64,000 nt of DNA from Epiperipatus broadwayi (lineage: Eukaryota; Onychophora; Udeonychophora; Euonychophora; Peripatidae): positions 1-64,000 of the forward strand of contig JAQFVV010006647.1 of the NCBI GenBank assembly GCA_028023455.1. The letters are read 5' to 3'. Below are positions 11,946-23,346 of the stretch, one piece after another. Numbering within the stretch: position 1 is the first letter of the stretch; each line of letters opens with the position of its first letter. The position numbers were made by a program, and so were the translations under genes. The notes under the pieces were generated by a model. It was given only the letters and a program-made list of their open reading frames with translations. It was not told where the DNA came from and did no database searches.

Positions 11946-12631
11946 GAGTAGGCACTAGATAGGGATTTTATGCACAAGCCTTCTGAAACTCATTGATTGC
12001 TCTTGTTAGCACAAGAAGGCACTACTATGTGGAGCGTTTTGCTGTATTTTGAATTGTTTAATAACAATTATTGTGCTAGTATGAGATAGTGATCATGAAA
12101 TGTATTCCTTTTGTAAACATTACAGTATCGGAAATACCACTACTGAAGTCCTCAATGTAAAGTAATGTCTAAATAAATAAATGTATTCTTTAAAATATAA
12201 TCATGTCGCAAATCCCGCTACTGAAGCTTTGAATCCATAAAATATTATTAGTAAATGATTGTCTTATTAAAATGTGTGAATAAATAATTTTAAACTATAC
12301 GTCTGCAGTTATGTTTCTTTTATTCGTTACCCATTCTATATAATATTTCATTGATTATGTAAATATGAATGTTTAATTAATATTAGTTTGATTATTGGCT
12401 AACTCGAGAATAAAATCATGAATATCTTGCATATCCCTGACCACCGTGCCTAAGGAAATATTTACTAATGTCGCATCAGATGCATTGTTTCATGGATTGT
12501 ATTGTGGAACCGATAAACTATGTTCGAACTCAGTAACATGGGTGGCTTCGCTACCTCGATGGTGCTGCTGTTCTGTGTGGTGGTCGAATTCTGCACTATG
12601 TTTATGAGTCACACGTTTTCTGACTGTTACA

Positions 12632-13294
12632 TAGTTAAAATTTTTTTTTAGCATTTGGCGCTTTCCAACGTGGAGCTTTCGATACTAAAAAACCCATATA
12701 TACCCTGAGCAAAATATAACGCGTATAAATTTCTTTTAGCGTTCATTACTCGAGTTAGCTAATTATTATATATATATACGATTTTGTTTTGATAAAAATA
12801 ATGAAAAAAAATAATAAATCGAGTGAAATAATGTGGGTCGAGTAAATGAAAGGACAGCAGGCATAATAACAAATTTAAGGAAAGCAGGGATGTGTGTGTA
12901 AGTTAAGAAGGAACAAAAATACTCGGATCTAATGAAATATTTATATATATATGTCAAAAAAAAGTAATCAGTCGTTAAATGAGAAAGCAAGTAGCATTGA
13001 ATTGTTTTTATTAAAACACCGTTATATATATAGCATAGACAGCAGAAGCTTGTTATATATGTTAATAGTAAATATTTTGTTAAAGTACAAATATATATAT
13101 CGTAGACAGCAGTGGCTTATTATATGTGTTGCCAGTAGTTCGCTATAATATATATGTTAAATGTTAAACGCAGCAATATAGAGATAGGGCAATGTAGAGT
13201 AGGTGAGGGCAGCGAAAGAGTGTTATAGGGCCAATATGCTGGTGGGGAGTAGTCAAATGCTAGTGGTATAAAATAAATAAATCATATTAAGAAA
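12632..13294 (+). other. Leader of the second gypsy element
   Basis: Untranslated stretch between LTR and gag. It includes the primer site and two diverged copies of a roughly 60-bp segment with ATAGACAGCAG at about 13035 and GTAGACAGCAG at about 13102. No gene was recognised. Confidence 0.7.
12656..12679 (+). promoter_or_regulatory. Primer-binding site, tRNA-Lys-like
   Basis: TGGCGC followed by TTT and then CCAACGTGGAGCT lies 24 bp inside the 5' LTR. Apart from the extra TTT and one A for G, it is the complement of the 3' end of animal tRNA-Lys(CUU), which ends CCCCACGTTGGGCGCCA. tRNA-Lys is a common primer of gypsy-like elements. The distance from the LTR is larger than usual. Confidence 0.65.
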
Positions 13295-14276
13295 ATGAAA
13301 TCAGAAAGTATTGATATACAGCAAGTAGATTTATCTGAAGCTTTGGAGTCGACACCCGAGCGAAAGGAAGCTCCGCAATAATACAGAGGATCAATGGACT
13401 TTAATTTCAAGTTCATGGAGGAAATACTCAGACAGAATATGCAAGAAATGAAGGAAATGTATGAGGAGGAAATGAAAAAAAGAAGAGATGAAGAATCAAA
13501 ACAGAGACAGGAAGAAGAAAAGATAAGAGTTAGAGAGTATCAGGAAATTCAAAAATTTGTCTTGAGAGAGTTAGGAATGATAGCAAACGAATATAGAATA
13601 ACCCAAGTCAATAAAGAGGGGGGAAATATAAGGACAAGGGAGGTTAGACCTCAAATATACTTAGGAAAGATTATTCAGATAAAAAATCTTTAGAGGAGAG
13701 ACAGGAGAAAATCCTCAAACCCACTTAGAGAGCTTACAAAGTTTCTTTCAAGTGCATAAGGCAAAAGCAGATGAACAGATAGCTATTGCCAGTTACCATT
13801 TACAGGGCTATGCCAAAGACTGGTGGGATATGGTGAAATGGAAACAAAACTATAGAGAAGTACACAGATGCATTAATGAAACAATATTGGAGCAACAAGC
13901 ATCAAATTGATATCTACAACACACTCTGTCATGAAAAATACGGAGCAATACCCCGAGAAACACATACTCAGTTTTTCTTCCGCCAAGCAAACCGATTTAA
14001 ATCTCTCACGACGTTCACATTGGCAGATAGACATATCATTGGAACAATTCAACAAAATATGCCAGTAACTACCCAAAAGCTGATGATCGGTAGTTGTATC
14101 AAAGACATTGAAGAGATGGGAGAATTTCTTGCGGTTTTAGATGATAGCCATTGGTCTAAAAGACTAGTAGATCACAAATGGAAGCAGGAGACCGACAACA
14201 GCAATCAGCAACTACCAACAATCATAGTGAGAAAGAAAAAAACCAAATGGCAATTCGATCAAGCGGGACTTCAGTA
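13295..14276 (+). pseudogene. gag: gag of the second gypsy element
   Basis: The frame starts at ATG 13295 (MKSESIDIQQVDLSEAL), meets TAA at about 13379, and continues in the same frame from 13394 as a charged coiled-coil (QNMQEMKEMYEEEMKKRRDE). After a frameshift near 13690 a capsid-like part follows: NPQTHLESLQSFFQVHKAK, then IASYHLQGYAKDWWDMVKW, a typical gypsy Gag WW segment. A second shift near 13870 leads into the frame 13876-14277. No CCHC zinc knuckle is visible. The product would be the structural Gag that forms the virus-like particle. The copy is broken by one stop and at least two shifts. Confidence 0.85.
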
Positions 14277-14375
14277 AAAGATTACCAGTACCAGCATTCA
14301 TCTTGCCAGCAGCTGAAAGTAGTGGAGATGACTAACCTAACATCAGTCATTCAGGAAGAGGATCCCACTTGAGGA

Positions 14376-17300
14376 CTTCAGATTGGCCCTTGCCCAATTA
14401 TTAATACGAGAATCGGGGCCTCAGTTGCACAAATTCTTCTTGACACAGGCAGCCAGATTTCCTGTGTTTCTAGAGAGTGGTTAACAAATTACAAAAAACA
14501 TGGACTCATACCCAGGCTTCCCACTCACCCAATCCAAATGAAGCTGGCTGATGGGAGGACAACCAGAACTGAAAACTGTCAAGTCTGGTTGGAAATATCG
14601 ATAGGAGAAGCCAATGCAGGACACGCCTTCTTTGGGTCCGACTTCTTAACCCAACATGAATGTATCCTGGACTATAAAAAAAAGATACTAACTTTCCAGC
14701 AGAAGCAGATTAGTTTTGATACAAATAAACAAACTGAAGAAATCCAATTAAGATGTCTGGAGGCCATTCCTGATGAGGATATCCAAGAGAAAATTATGGG
14801 ATCATCGTTAGACAAGGTAGAGGATCGATTCCTGTTACAAAAATTACTTACGGAAAATTGTACAATATTTTCTCAGGTCCCAGGTGAAATTAGTGATTAC
14901 GTCCATCAGATACGAGTAAAAGAAGGGACACATTTCCAGACCCACACATACCCTATCCCATTTCAGTATCAAGAAGAGGTGAATGCTCAAATTAAGCAGA
15001 TGATTGACTGGGGTGTAATTGAAAAGGGGTCATCACCCTATAATAACCCGTTTAGTCGTGGTCAAAAAAAAAGATGGAACCATACGATTGTGTCTTGATG
15101 CTAGGACCTTAAACAACATTACTATACCTGAGCGGGACATCCCACCACCCATCCAAGAAACATTTATCAAGTTGACTGTAAGAATATTTTCTCTACCCTT
15201 GACCTAACTGCCAGTTACTGGCAAATGGCTCTCCACCCCCAGGATCGAAAATATACCGCGTTCAGATACAATGGGAAAACCCACATTTAAGAGAGTACCT
15301 TTTGGGCTGATAAATAGCGGGGCTGGCCTCATGAGGTGTTTGGACCAAGTATTGTCAGAAAAGTTTAAAAAAATTGGTATGTTATGTAGACGATGTAGTA
15401 GTTGCATCAAGAGACATTGCAGAACATCTGGAGGATTTAAAACAATTTTTCGATGATTGCAACCAGAAAAATATAACTGTTACTTTAAAAAAAAGTTTTT
15501 TTGCATTGAGGGAGATTTCTTTTTAGGCCATATTGTAAATGGTCAAGGAATTAGGGCTCATCCTGACAAGGTCGCAGCTATTGAAAATTTCCCTAGGCCC
15601 ACAAACCGAAAACAAATTCGATCATTTCTAGGCCTTTGCAATTACTACAAGTTTTACCCCCATTTTGCCAAAGATACATGATCACTAGTAGAATTGATAA
15701 GACCTCACCACCGATGGGAATGGACGAAGACCCATGAAGACTTCAGTCGAGTAAAGAGAAGATTTTTAGAGACTGTGATGTTACACTACCCAGATTTACC
15801 CGTCCCTTTTATTTTCAGACTGATAGCAGTCAGAAAGGATTGGGCGTGGTTCTATTTCAAGTCAACCAAGAAGGCCAACACAAAATACTATATTTTAGCA
15901 GCCATACTCTGAAAGGAACCGAAAAGAACTACACAGTGATGGAACAAGAGACACTAGCAATCGTGTGGTCATGTAATAAGTTCAAGCAGATGTTGCTGGG
16001 TTCAGAAGTGATTATCATTACTGACCACCGGTGTCTCAAATTCCTAAATAAAAGTTACCTGAACAATGACTGCCTCATCAGATGGAGTCTTTCACTTCAA
16101 AGATTTCATTATAAAGTCGTCTACTGCCCTGGGCCTGAAAATACAGTGGCCAATATATTAAGTCGACATCCTATAGAACTGGAGCCACACAACCCCATAA
16201 TAAGTGATCAGCCATTGGTAATTGCAGCAACGGTACTGGACCAGGAGATGGAATACAAGTTAAGGAACCTTCAACATTGGCAAGAGCAGCAATCGCTATA
16301 TAAAAAGCTTATCCAAATTGTACAACAACAAGGAAATCCAATACAAGGCTGCTCAACACCTCGAGGAAAGAAGCTATACCAGATAAGAAATGGGTTGCTG
16401 CAGCATCAGATTGTGGGAGATAAAAATTTACTGGAAAATCTTGGTACCACCTGACCTCAGAAACCGTCTCACCATGTATATGCATGGCTTAGTAGGGCAC
16501 TATGGCCCTAGAAAAACAGAAGCTATAAGACGACAATTTCACTGGCCAAAGCTATATGAAGATGTGATGGATACCCTCAAGAAATGTGCTATTTGTGCAA
16601 GAGATAAACCACCAAATAGAAACTTTAGTGGAGTAGGTGCCTCTATCACCCCATCCACACCAAATGAAATACTTGTGATCGATCACTATGGCCCATTGCC
16701 ATCCTACGGTAGATTCCATTACTTACTTGTAACTTATGATCTATTCTCAAAATATGCTTGGGCCTATCCTGTGATGCAAGCAGATTCCCATTGCGCAATT
16801 TGAGTGTTACAAAAGTGTCAATTCGTCAAGATTGGAAAACCAATCACTATCCTCTCGGATCATGGATCGGCCTTTACATCTCAAGAATGGAAGACTGGAT
16901 TGAGGCAGCAGAACGTTAAACATATTCTGACCTCAATTCGAAATCCTCAGTCTAACCCATGTGAACAGGTTATGAGGGAAATAAACCGACTATTTAGGAC
17001 CCATGTTCATCAAAATCACAGAAGCTGGGTAAATCAAACTGAAAAGATTTTTTAATATATCAATGGAACCATCAATGAGGCCACTGGCATGACACCAACA
17101 CGTTTGCATTTTGGTAAAGCGGACTCATTACTGATCAAGATGCCATTACCCATGGATGAAGGTGAAATCAATATTGAAACTGACAGATGCAAGGCACACC
17201 GCCGCCTTACAGATAGGGCAGAATGGAAATTACGAGCAGATCGGAGAGGCCAACATTTCAAGGTCGGGAACTATGTTTGGGTACGAAACTCTCAACAAAG

Positions 17301-17478
17301 TAACCGAAATAAAAGAATATATAAAAAGTTCTTTCCTTTGTTCTGGGGACCCTTTATAATTGATCGCACATATGGCCCAAATGCATATTCATTAAAAGAT
17401 GGAGATACCATAAAAGGGACATACAATGCCCGTAATCTCAAACCATGTAGGCATTATCCACCTGACCCGGGGTTGTAA
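14376..17478 (+). pseudogene. pol: pol of the second gypsy element: protease, RT, RNase H, integrase
   Basis: The protease site DTGSQIS is at 14442. RT includes YPIPFQYQEEVNAQIKQM, the WGVIEKGSSPYNNP segment, then VVVKKKDGTIRLCLDARTLN after a shift, and the catalytic YVDD at about 15385 in another frame, followed by FLGHIVNGQGIRAHPDKV. RNase H (about 15810-16170) shows YTVMEQETLAIVW, TDHRCLKFLN and ANILSRHP (N where D is usual). Integrase (about 16470-17460) has the HGLVGHYG and CAICARD zinc finger, IDHYGPLP with the first Asp, LSDHGSAFTS with the second, and NPQSNPCEQVMREI with the Glu. The C-terminus carries FPLFWGPFIIDR, the GPY/F module. About ten frameshifts or stops occur, many near homopolymers. 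Confidence 0.95.
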
Positions 17479-17926
17479 AAATATTAGACTCTTAGGACAG
17501 ATTAAACATATATGAGAATATTAAAATGAACTTGATATAATGGACTTGGTTGAATGGATTGTACTTTAGTCAAATAACGTTTTAGATAGAAATTTTATTA
17601 TATTGTTTTAATTACTATTACTCTTAAAAAATTTTTTTTATATTATATTAACTAACCTTACTCTAAGAATTTTTTATATAAATATAATCAGTTTAACTAA
17701 CATTACTATGATTCCTACCAGACACGGCCAAATTAGGGCATTTTAATTAAACTATAAATTCTAGATCCGAGTATATTAATTGTTCATTGCTTCATGTAAT
17801 CTCTGCTTTCTATATTTCAATATATCTGTAAAAAAAAAAAAATAATAATAATTTTTTCATATTTAAATTATGTAATGTAAAATTTTTTTTCTTTCTTGCC
17901 TCCTTTGTCCTTACTTAATTGTTCAC
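17479..17926 (+). other. 3' untranslated part of the second gypsy element
   Basis: AT-rich stretch between the end of integrase and the purine tract. No frame and no env-like gene was seen. Confidence 0.7.
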
Positions 17927-17942
17927 GGGAAGTACGGGGAAA
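17927..17942 (+). promoter_or_regulatory. Polypurine tract
   Basis: GGGAAGTACGGGGAAA directly abuts the TG of the 3' LTR, the position expected for the plus-strand primer of reverse transcription. Confidence 0.75.
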
Positions 17943-20591
17943 TGAAACAGTGAGATTCATATTCGAATCTTAAGTTTCACCTTTTTCCGTCGTCTCTCAC
18001 TGACCGATCTATCCCGCCCAAATTTAAACTTTTTGGTATCGAATTGTGTGTGGAGCAATATTAAAAATGTATAAATATATGTAGAATTCAGCATAAACAT
18101 GCACACATTTCGATCTCAAATTAAAGGCAATAAATAGGGATAAAATAATATAATTTAGATTTCTTTTAGTTATATAATTTTGTATAATTTTAATCATTTA
18201 TTTTGGATTATAAAGTTCGTATTTATTGCTTTGTTTAAATTTCGTTTAATAATAATTCTAAAAAAATCTGATGTAATATTTAATTAAAAGTTAAAATAAT
18301 CTTATGTTCCCTTTTTGTCTTTGAAATTTAAAAGCATCGGTCAGTGATAGATAATAGATTAATTAAAGAAAAATTCCCCAAAATGTAATTAGTAAATGTA
18401 AAATGTAAACAATAGAACGGCAGCTTTCTTTAATTAAAACCAACAAAATGCATTGATTATCCTCAGGGCAGATTAAGTAGAACCTAAAAATACCTTAACA
18501 AAAATGTAAAAGATTAAGATAAGAAAAGAGGCCATCTTAGACTTGCTGGAGACATTGACTTAAACTTTAGCTTTGCTCTCGATCACTGAGAGTCTCCAAA
18601 AATATAAAAATAATTTGTTCCTGCCAAGGTATGACCGAGTAAAGCACCTAGATTATTCTCCATCGGGAGATGGCCTATTGGATGCTGAACTTTCCATTGC
18701 CCGTCATAAATTCACCATGAAGATCTGCTGCCTGAAATGAATGAGAAAGCTGCTGCTGCTGTGAAAGTAAATGAAATATCTAAATACAAGAAAGAATTGC
18801 CACTCGTGAACTTTTTGCTGCTAAACTAATGGAATCAGAAAACTTCTTATAAAACAGGTACCTGTCTGTGTTCAAACTCTAGAGTACTCTAATAACATGC
18901 TATAGCTCTTCTTCATATTACTTATCTAAATTGTAAAATGTAAAAAACTACCATTTGTATAACTAAATTGAATAATTAACTTAATGTGTAAATTTCTCTA
19001 ATAACTAGCTTACCTCATTCTATCTTTCTTGTGTGCGTATTTCTAAAATCTACATTTTATCTATATTTATTATTTAATTATTGCATGCTAATAATTGTCT
19101 CAATGTTCAAAGTTTAAATCTATGATCGCTTGAAACAATGAATGCGTGTCAAATTTTCATTAATATTTACTTTCCTAAATAACTTAACTTTCATATAAAT
19201 CAACACGCATTCGATGCATCATTTATTGTAATGCAGGGTCTACTACTTCGCAAATAGCTGGCATATTAGTTGTAATAACTCCCAGTTTATATATGTTTTG
19301 TATTTATTAAATCTAATGAATCATTCTGGAAAATTACATTTCTTTGAGAGTCGCCAGAGTTCTTTAGTAAATGTTGATAATGTAGGGCCGAGTCAGAAAT
19401 CTATTTAAATATCATCATAATTGTTTATACAGTATACATGTGTTACGTTTTAGAGATGCGATGACCCATTCCGCCATGAAATTTCCAGATTCTTCAGGGT
19501 TGAAATTAATCCGTCGTCCTACACAAGCGGGCATAATGGGTGCTCCCTTAGGATTTGACAATGTCATGCAGCCAGCCGGCAAATTGCGACACGTACCGCT
19601 TGTCCCTGGTTATGCTTATGTGACACCTTACTTCATCGGGCCGAGGCAGAGACCAGCCTGACAGTCTTATAAACTCATTCGCGGCATTGCAGTTTCAATA
19701 TACTGCCATTCCATATCGCCTTTCTAAAGCGTACCACGTGTTCCTTTACTTAATTTTATTATTCTATATATCACTCCGCCTCTGCATTATCTTCATAATT
19801 CACTCCCAAATGTTTGCCCTTAGTCATAAAATAAATATTTTAATTAAATAAATATATGTCCGCCGCTACTCTTAAATCTTACTTTAGACTCTTGCATTGC
19901 AAAGATATAAATTCCCCAAGGCATGCATTAGAAATACTTACTCGAGAATTTTAGGTAGCTAGATTAGGCCTTCAAATAAGTGAATTCCCTTTGTAAACAT
20001 TACAGTATCGGAAATACCGCTACTAAGTCCTCAAGATAAAAGAATGTCTAAACAAATAAATGTATTCCTTTTGTAAACATTACAGTATCGGAAATACCGC
20101 TACTGAAGTCCTCAATGTAAAGTAATGTCTAAATAAATAAATGTATTCTTTAAAATATAATCATGTCGCAAATCCTGCTACTGAAGCTTTGAATCCATAA
20201 AATATTATTAGTAAATGATTGTCTTATTAAAATGTGTGAATAAATAATTTTAAACTATACGTCTGCAGTTATGTTTCATTTATTCGATACCCATTCTATA
20301 TAATATTTCCTCAATTATGTAAATATGAATGTTTAATTAATATTAGTTTGATTGTTAGCTAACTCAAGAATAAAATCATGAATCTTTTGCATATCCCTGA
20401 CCACCGTGCCGAAGGAAATATTTACTAATGTCGCATCAGATGCGTTGTTTTGTGGATTGTATTGTGGAACCGATAAACTATGTTCGAACTCAGTAACACG
20501 GGTGGCTTCGCTACCTCGATGGTGCTGCTGTTCTGTGTGGTGGTCGAATTCTGCACTATGTTTACGAGTCACACGTTTTCTGACTGTTACA
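17943..20591 (+). repeat. 3' LTR of the second gypsy element (uninterrupted)
   Basis: 2649 bp, TGAAACAGT to ACTGTTACA. It matches the 5' LTR over its whole length and preserves the empty site of the hammerhead retroposon near 20057-20070. It repeats the sense coding-like segment (about 18570-18820), the antisense segment (about 19440-19680, here with a stop) and the terminal antisense frame. Confidence 0.95.
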
Positions 20592-20599
20592 ATGCACAA
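20333..20599 (-). CDS. Antisense open reading frame at the end of the 3' LTR, 88 codons, unknown
   Basis: The frame enters from the flank (ATG at 20597-20599), crosses the LTR terminus and reads VRKRVTRKHSAEFDHHTEQQ, EATRVTEFEHSLSVPQYN and NNASDATLVNISFGTVVRD before stopping. The 5' LTR copy has TGA in place of CAA after QYNP. The DNA underneath overlaps the block conserved in a related LTR at 45314-45390, so conservation may be for regulatory DNA and not for protein. No family was recognised. Confidence 0.3.
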   Translation of the reverse strand: MCIVTVRKRVTRKHSAEFDHHTEQQHHRGSEATRVTEFEHSLSVPQYNPQNNASDATLVNISFGTVVRDMQKIHDFILELANNQTNIN

Positions 20600-20764
20600 T
20601 AGATTATTTTATTATAAAATAAAATACATTCAATATTTTAAAAAGTAATATTGTATATATATATTATAATGGACAGAACAATGACCACTAGCCCCAAAAG
20701 TTGATGACGCCAGATATAACGGATGGAACAATGATCACTAGTCCCAAAAGTTGATGATGCCAGA
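20592..20764. other. Right half of the target site, then a short tandem repeat
   Basis: 20592-20664 continues the sequence of 8269-8409 (see the empty site in the palindrome spacer). From about 20665 a unit of about 50 bp (ATAACGGATGGAACAATGA...CCCCAAAAGTTGATGA) occurs two to three times and leads into the left palindrome arm. Confidence 0.7.
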
Positions 20765-23144
20765 CATAACGGATGGAATGATTACTTCTAATCCTAAACA
20801 TTGCTAAACACCAGTATAATGGGCAATGTACTCTTCATCAACAGTCATAAACTAACCAAGCCCAATGATGGTGCACCAGATGTAATGGATGGTTGACTAA
20901 CTTGCAGACTGTACTACTATGCAGATGTATCAATATGGTATGGGGATAAGTTAATATGCTCTAATTTATTACAACTAATGAAACAATCTGCAAAGAGCTA
21001 CCAGGCTTAGAAAGGAAAAAAGTTGCGTCCCACTATGTTCAGACTGTGGGTCATCTGATAGAGTGCTAATAAGAACCCGATGAAATGTTTAACCAATGAT
21101 TGCATACCCTTTAATTGACTAACTCTATCTCTATTTAATAATAATAAATGCAATTTAGATTAGTTCATCCACTTTTCTCCTTTTAAATTTCGTTATGCCC
21201 TAATATTCAAACCCAGAGAGAATATTGCTTTTAACTCCTTTAGCAGGTATGAACAGATACACACAGCAACACCTGCACCTATATATAGGTTACAACTAGC
21301 ATTTATTATATTTGTTTTATTTTCAAGCTTTTATATGATAAGAAAAATAGATGTGTATGCATGCCTAATTGTTTATAGACTGTGGAATGTCAGGACAACT
21401 CAATAAACCAGAGACCGGAATAATACAAACTCTCAAACATTTATTAACAATAATAAGTATCAAGTATAACAACAATAGTAATGATAAAAAAAATATAAAA
21501 AAATAATAATAATCATATGTACATGTGTCACATGTGAACTTCTACCATTTTACTAATTAATGATTATTATAATCCAACCCTTATACCCCATGGTAGAAAT
21601 CCACATATGTCTCTCATTCTCTACAAATCATAATTATATAGAAAAATAAACTTTAGTTATTTAATATCATTGAGATGCTGGCTAGCTAAATTATATATAT
21701 TCACAGATGTTAACAACCTATTTAACAAGTTTCCTCAATTTATATATATGATAGATAGATACTAGTTGATTAGTCAAACATACTGGAAAATATATACACA
21801 AGGTTAATCACAAAATAAAACATATAATATGTATTCTGTATAAGTGTTGTAATTTAACCTATGAAAATAAATTTAGAGAATCTTACCTCAATATTTATGT
21901 GGATGACCTGATGTGAAGGTGGGTGAACCTAAATTTTATTTACAATGAAAATATAAAAATATCAAAATAAATAATCTCGCCTTTTCTTCTTTGCTAATTC
22001 TGAAAAAAATGAGGCTTCAGCATCAGAGTTTGAAAATACAACAGATAGATAACAAGATTTAAAAATAAATAAATAAATAAACAAAAATTTACAATATTGA
22101 TTCTTTGATTTAAAAAAAAATTGTAATTGGAACAAAGTTCATAAAAATTATCATAATAGAAGTAGTAGTAGTTGATATTTAGGCAAGTTGTTCTTCAAAG
22201 CAGTTTCACTTATAAATCATTTTCCTTAGCAAAGATAGATAGGTACAATGGTGTCTCCTGTAGTTGTGTTTAATGGCAAACAACTTGATCCTCATTTGAT
22301 TCACCATAAAATATCCCAATCCTTGTTTACTTTGGACTTCAGGCATCTTCTTGTGTGTTTACAATAAAGTACAAAAATATATATATATAGATATAGAGGT
22401 TTAATGCAGCTGGTAGAAAATACCATGACACACAATAGCATGTTTTGCTCTAGCCTATTTTCATATTAAAGTACAATTTAATAATTATTTATAATCATAT
22501 ATTTGTATTGAAGCGCTTTAAATATATATTAAGAAAATTATTTCATTATTTTTTTCTTTTCCAATTTTCAACAGACTTAATTCTCGTTATTTTTTTTGAA
22601 AAAAATTTAAAATATTCAAATTTACTCCAATAACTTTTAAAACATGATTTAATTATTTAAGAATTTATCACTTATTCTTACTTCTTATTTTACTTCCTTT
22701 CCTCTGAAGTTGGTAAACTTTTAATTACAGCATTTGACTTTTAAAAAATGTTTATAATTTAAATAAAAGAAAAAGTAAAACTCCATTTTAGCGTTCTAAA
22801 TTTTAATTTTAATTGCTGTCTTTTGTTACCAGTGCTATAACAATAAGAAGAACGATTTATAAACTGTCTTTTGTTTTTATACATTTCATGCACGTAGATT
22901 TCCAGGAATGCCAAGACTTTTAACTGCCTATTGTTTAAATTCATTTAGATTTTTATATGTATTGTTTAAATATATTTCACTTATTACAAATAAAAAATAA
23001 TAATAATAAAATCAGTTTCATTTTCACACATGTGTGTCCATCCAATTAACTTTAGGCCACCCCAAATTCATTTAACTATAAATTAATATTCAATTTTAAA
23101 TAATAAAAAATATACATTAGTTTATTTAATCAAATAGTTTATAT

Positions 23145-23346
23145 ATATACAATATTACTTTGTAAAATATTGATCGTATTTTATTTTATAATAAAATAAT
23201 TTATTGTGTATTATATGTATATATGTAATAATAATGACAAGCAAATAATCTTTCCCATTATTAATATAAATTCCAAATGGATTGGGTTCAATAACTAGGC
23301 TTGATCTTTTTAGGAATGTGTGCATTGTAAGCTACCCTTTAGAATA
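23145..23346 (-). repeat. Palindrome spacer: empty-site copy of the gypsy target
   Basis: On the minus strand this reads AAAGGGTAGCTTACAATGC, then CCATTTGGAATTTATATTAA, CATATAATACACAATA and TTTTATTATAAAATAAAATA. It joins without interruption the sequences found at 8280-8409 and 20592-20650. Confidence 0.9.

Larger units (their letters stand above)
10530..12111. mobile_element. Hammerhead-ribozyme retroposon (retrozyme-like), inverted dimer with 14-bp target duplication
   Basis: The insertion 10544-12097 is flanked by AAATGTATTCCTTT at 10530-10543 and 12098-12111. The 3' LTR has this sequence once, uninterrupted, at about 20057-20070. The insert has two halves. 10544-11247 is about 1.5 units of 466 bp with ribozymes on the minus strand. 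11248-12097 is about 1.8 units in the opposite orientation with ribozymes on the plus strand. The junction at 11246-11249 shares TAT. Copies within the insert are nearly identical, with a few differences such as AAAAAAGG/AAAAGG. No protein is encoded. A 14-bp duplication is typical of target-primed reverse transcription (LINE or Penelope machinery), not of DNA transposons. Confidence 0.93.
8410..12631 (+). repeat. 5' LTR of the second gypsy element
   Basis: The LTR starts TGAAACAGTGAGATTC and ends CTGTTACA at 12631. Excluding the insertion and its duplicated target it is about 2.65 kb, matching the 3' LTR throughout. The insertion 10544-12097 splits it. A CGCATCAGATGCG-type palindrome (centre near 12475) lies in the block shared with a related LTR at 45314-45390. 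A plausible LTR promoter or polyadenylation signal could not be singled out in such AT-rich sequence. Confidence 0.95.
8406..20595 (+). mobile_element. Ty3/gypsy LTR retrotransposon with 2.65-kb LTRs and ATGC target duplication
   Basis: The LTRs are 8410-12631 (interrupted by a 1554-bp insertion plus its target duplication) and 17943-20591. Both begin TGAAACAGT and end ACTGTTACA, and the element is flanked by ATGC on both sides (8406-8409, 20592-20595). Internal parts in order are a primer-binding site (12656), leader, gag (13295-14276), protease (14442), RT, RNase H, integrase with a GPF motif, and a purine tract (17927-17942). Reading frames are broken by about ten stops or frameshifts. The two LTRs differ by only a few percent over most of their length. 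LTRs of this length are unusual, and they contain open reading segments of their own, described separately. Confidence 0.95.
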
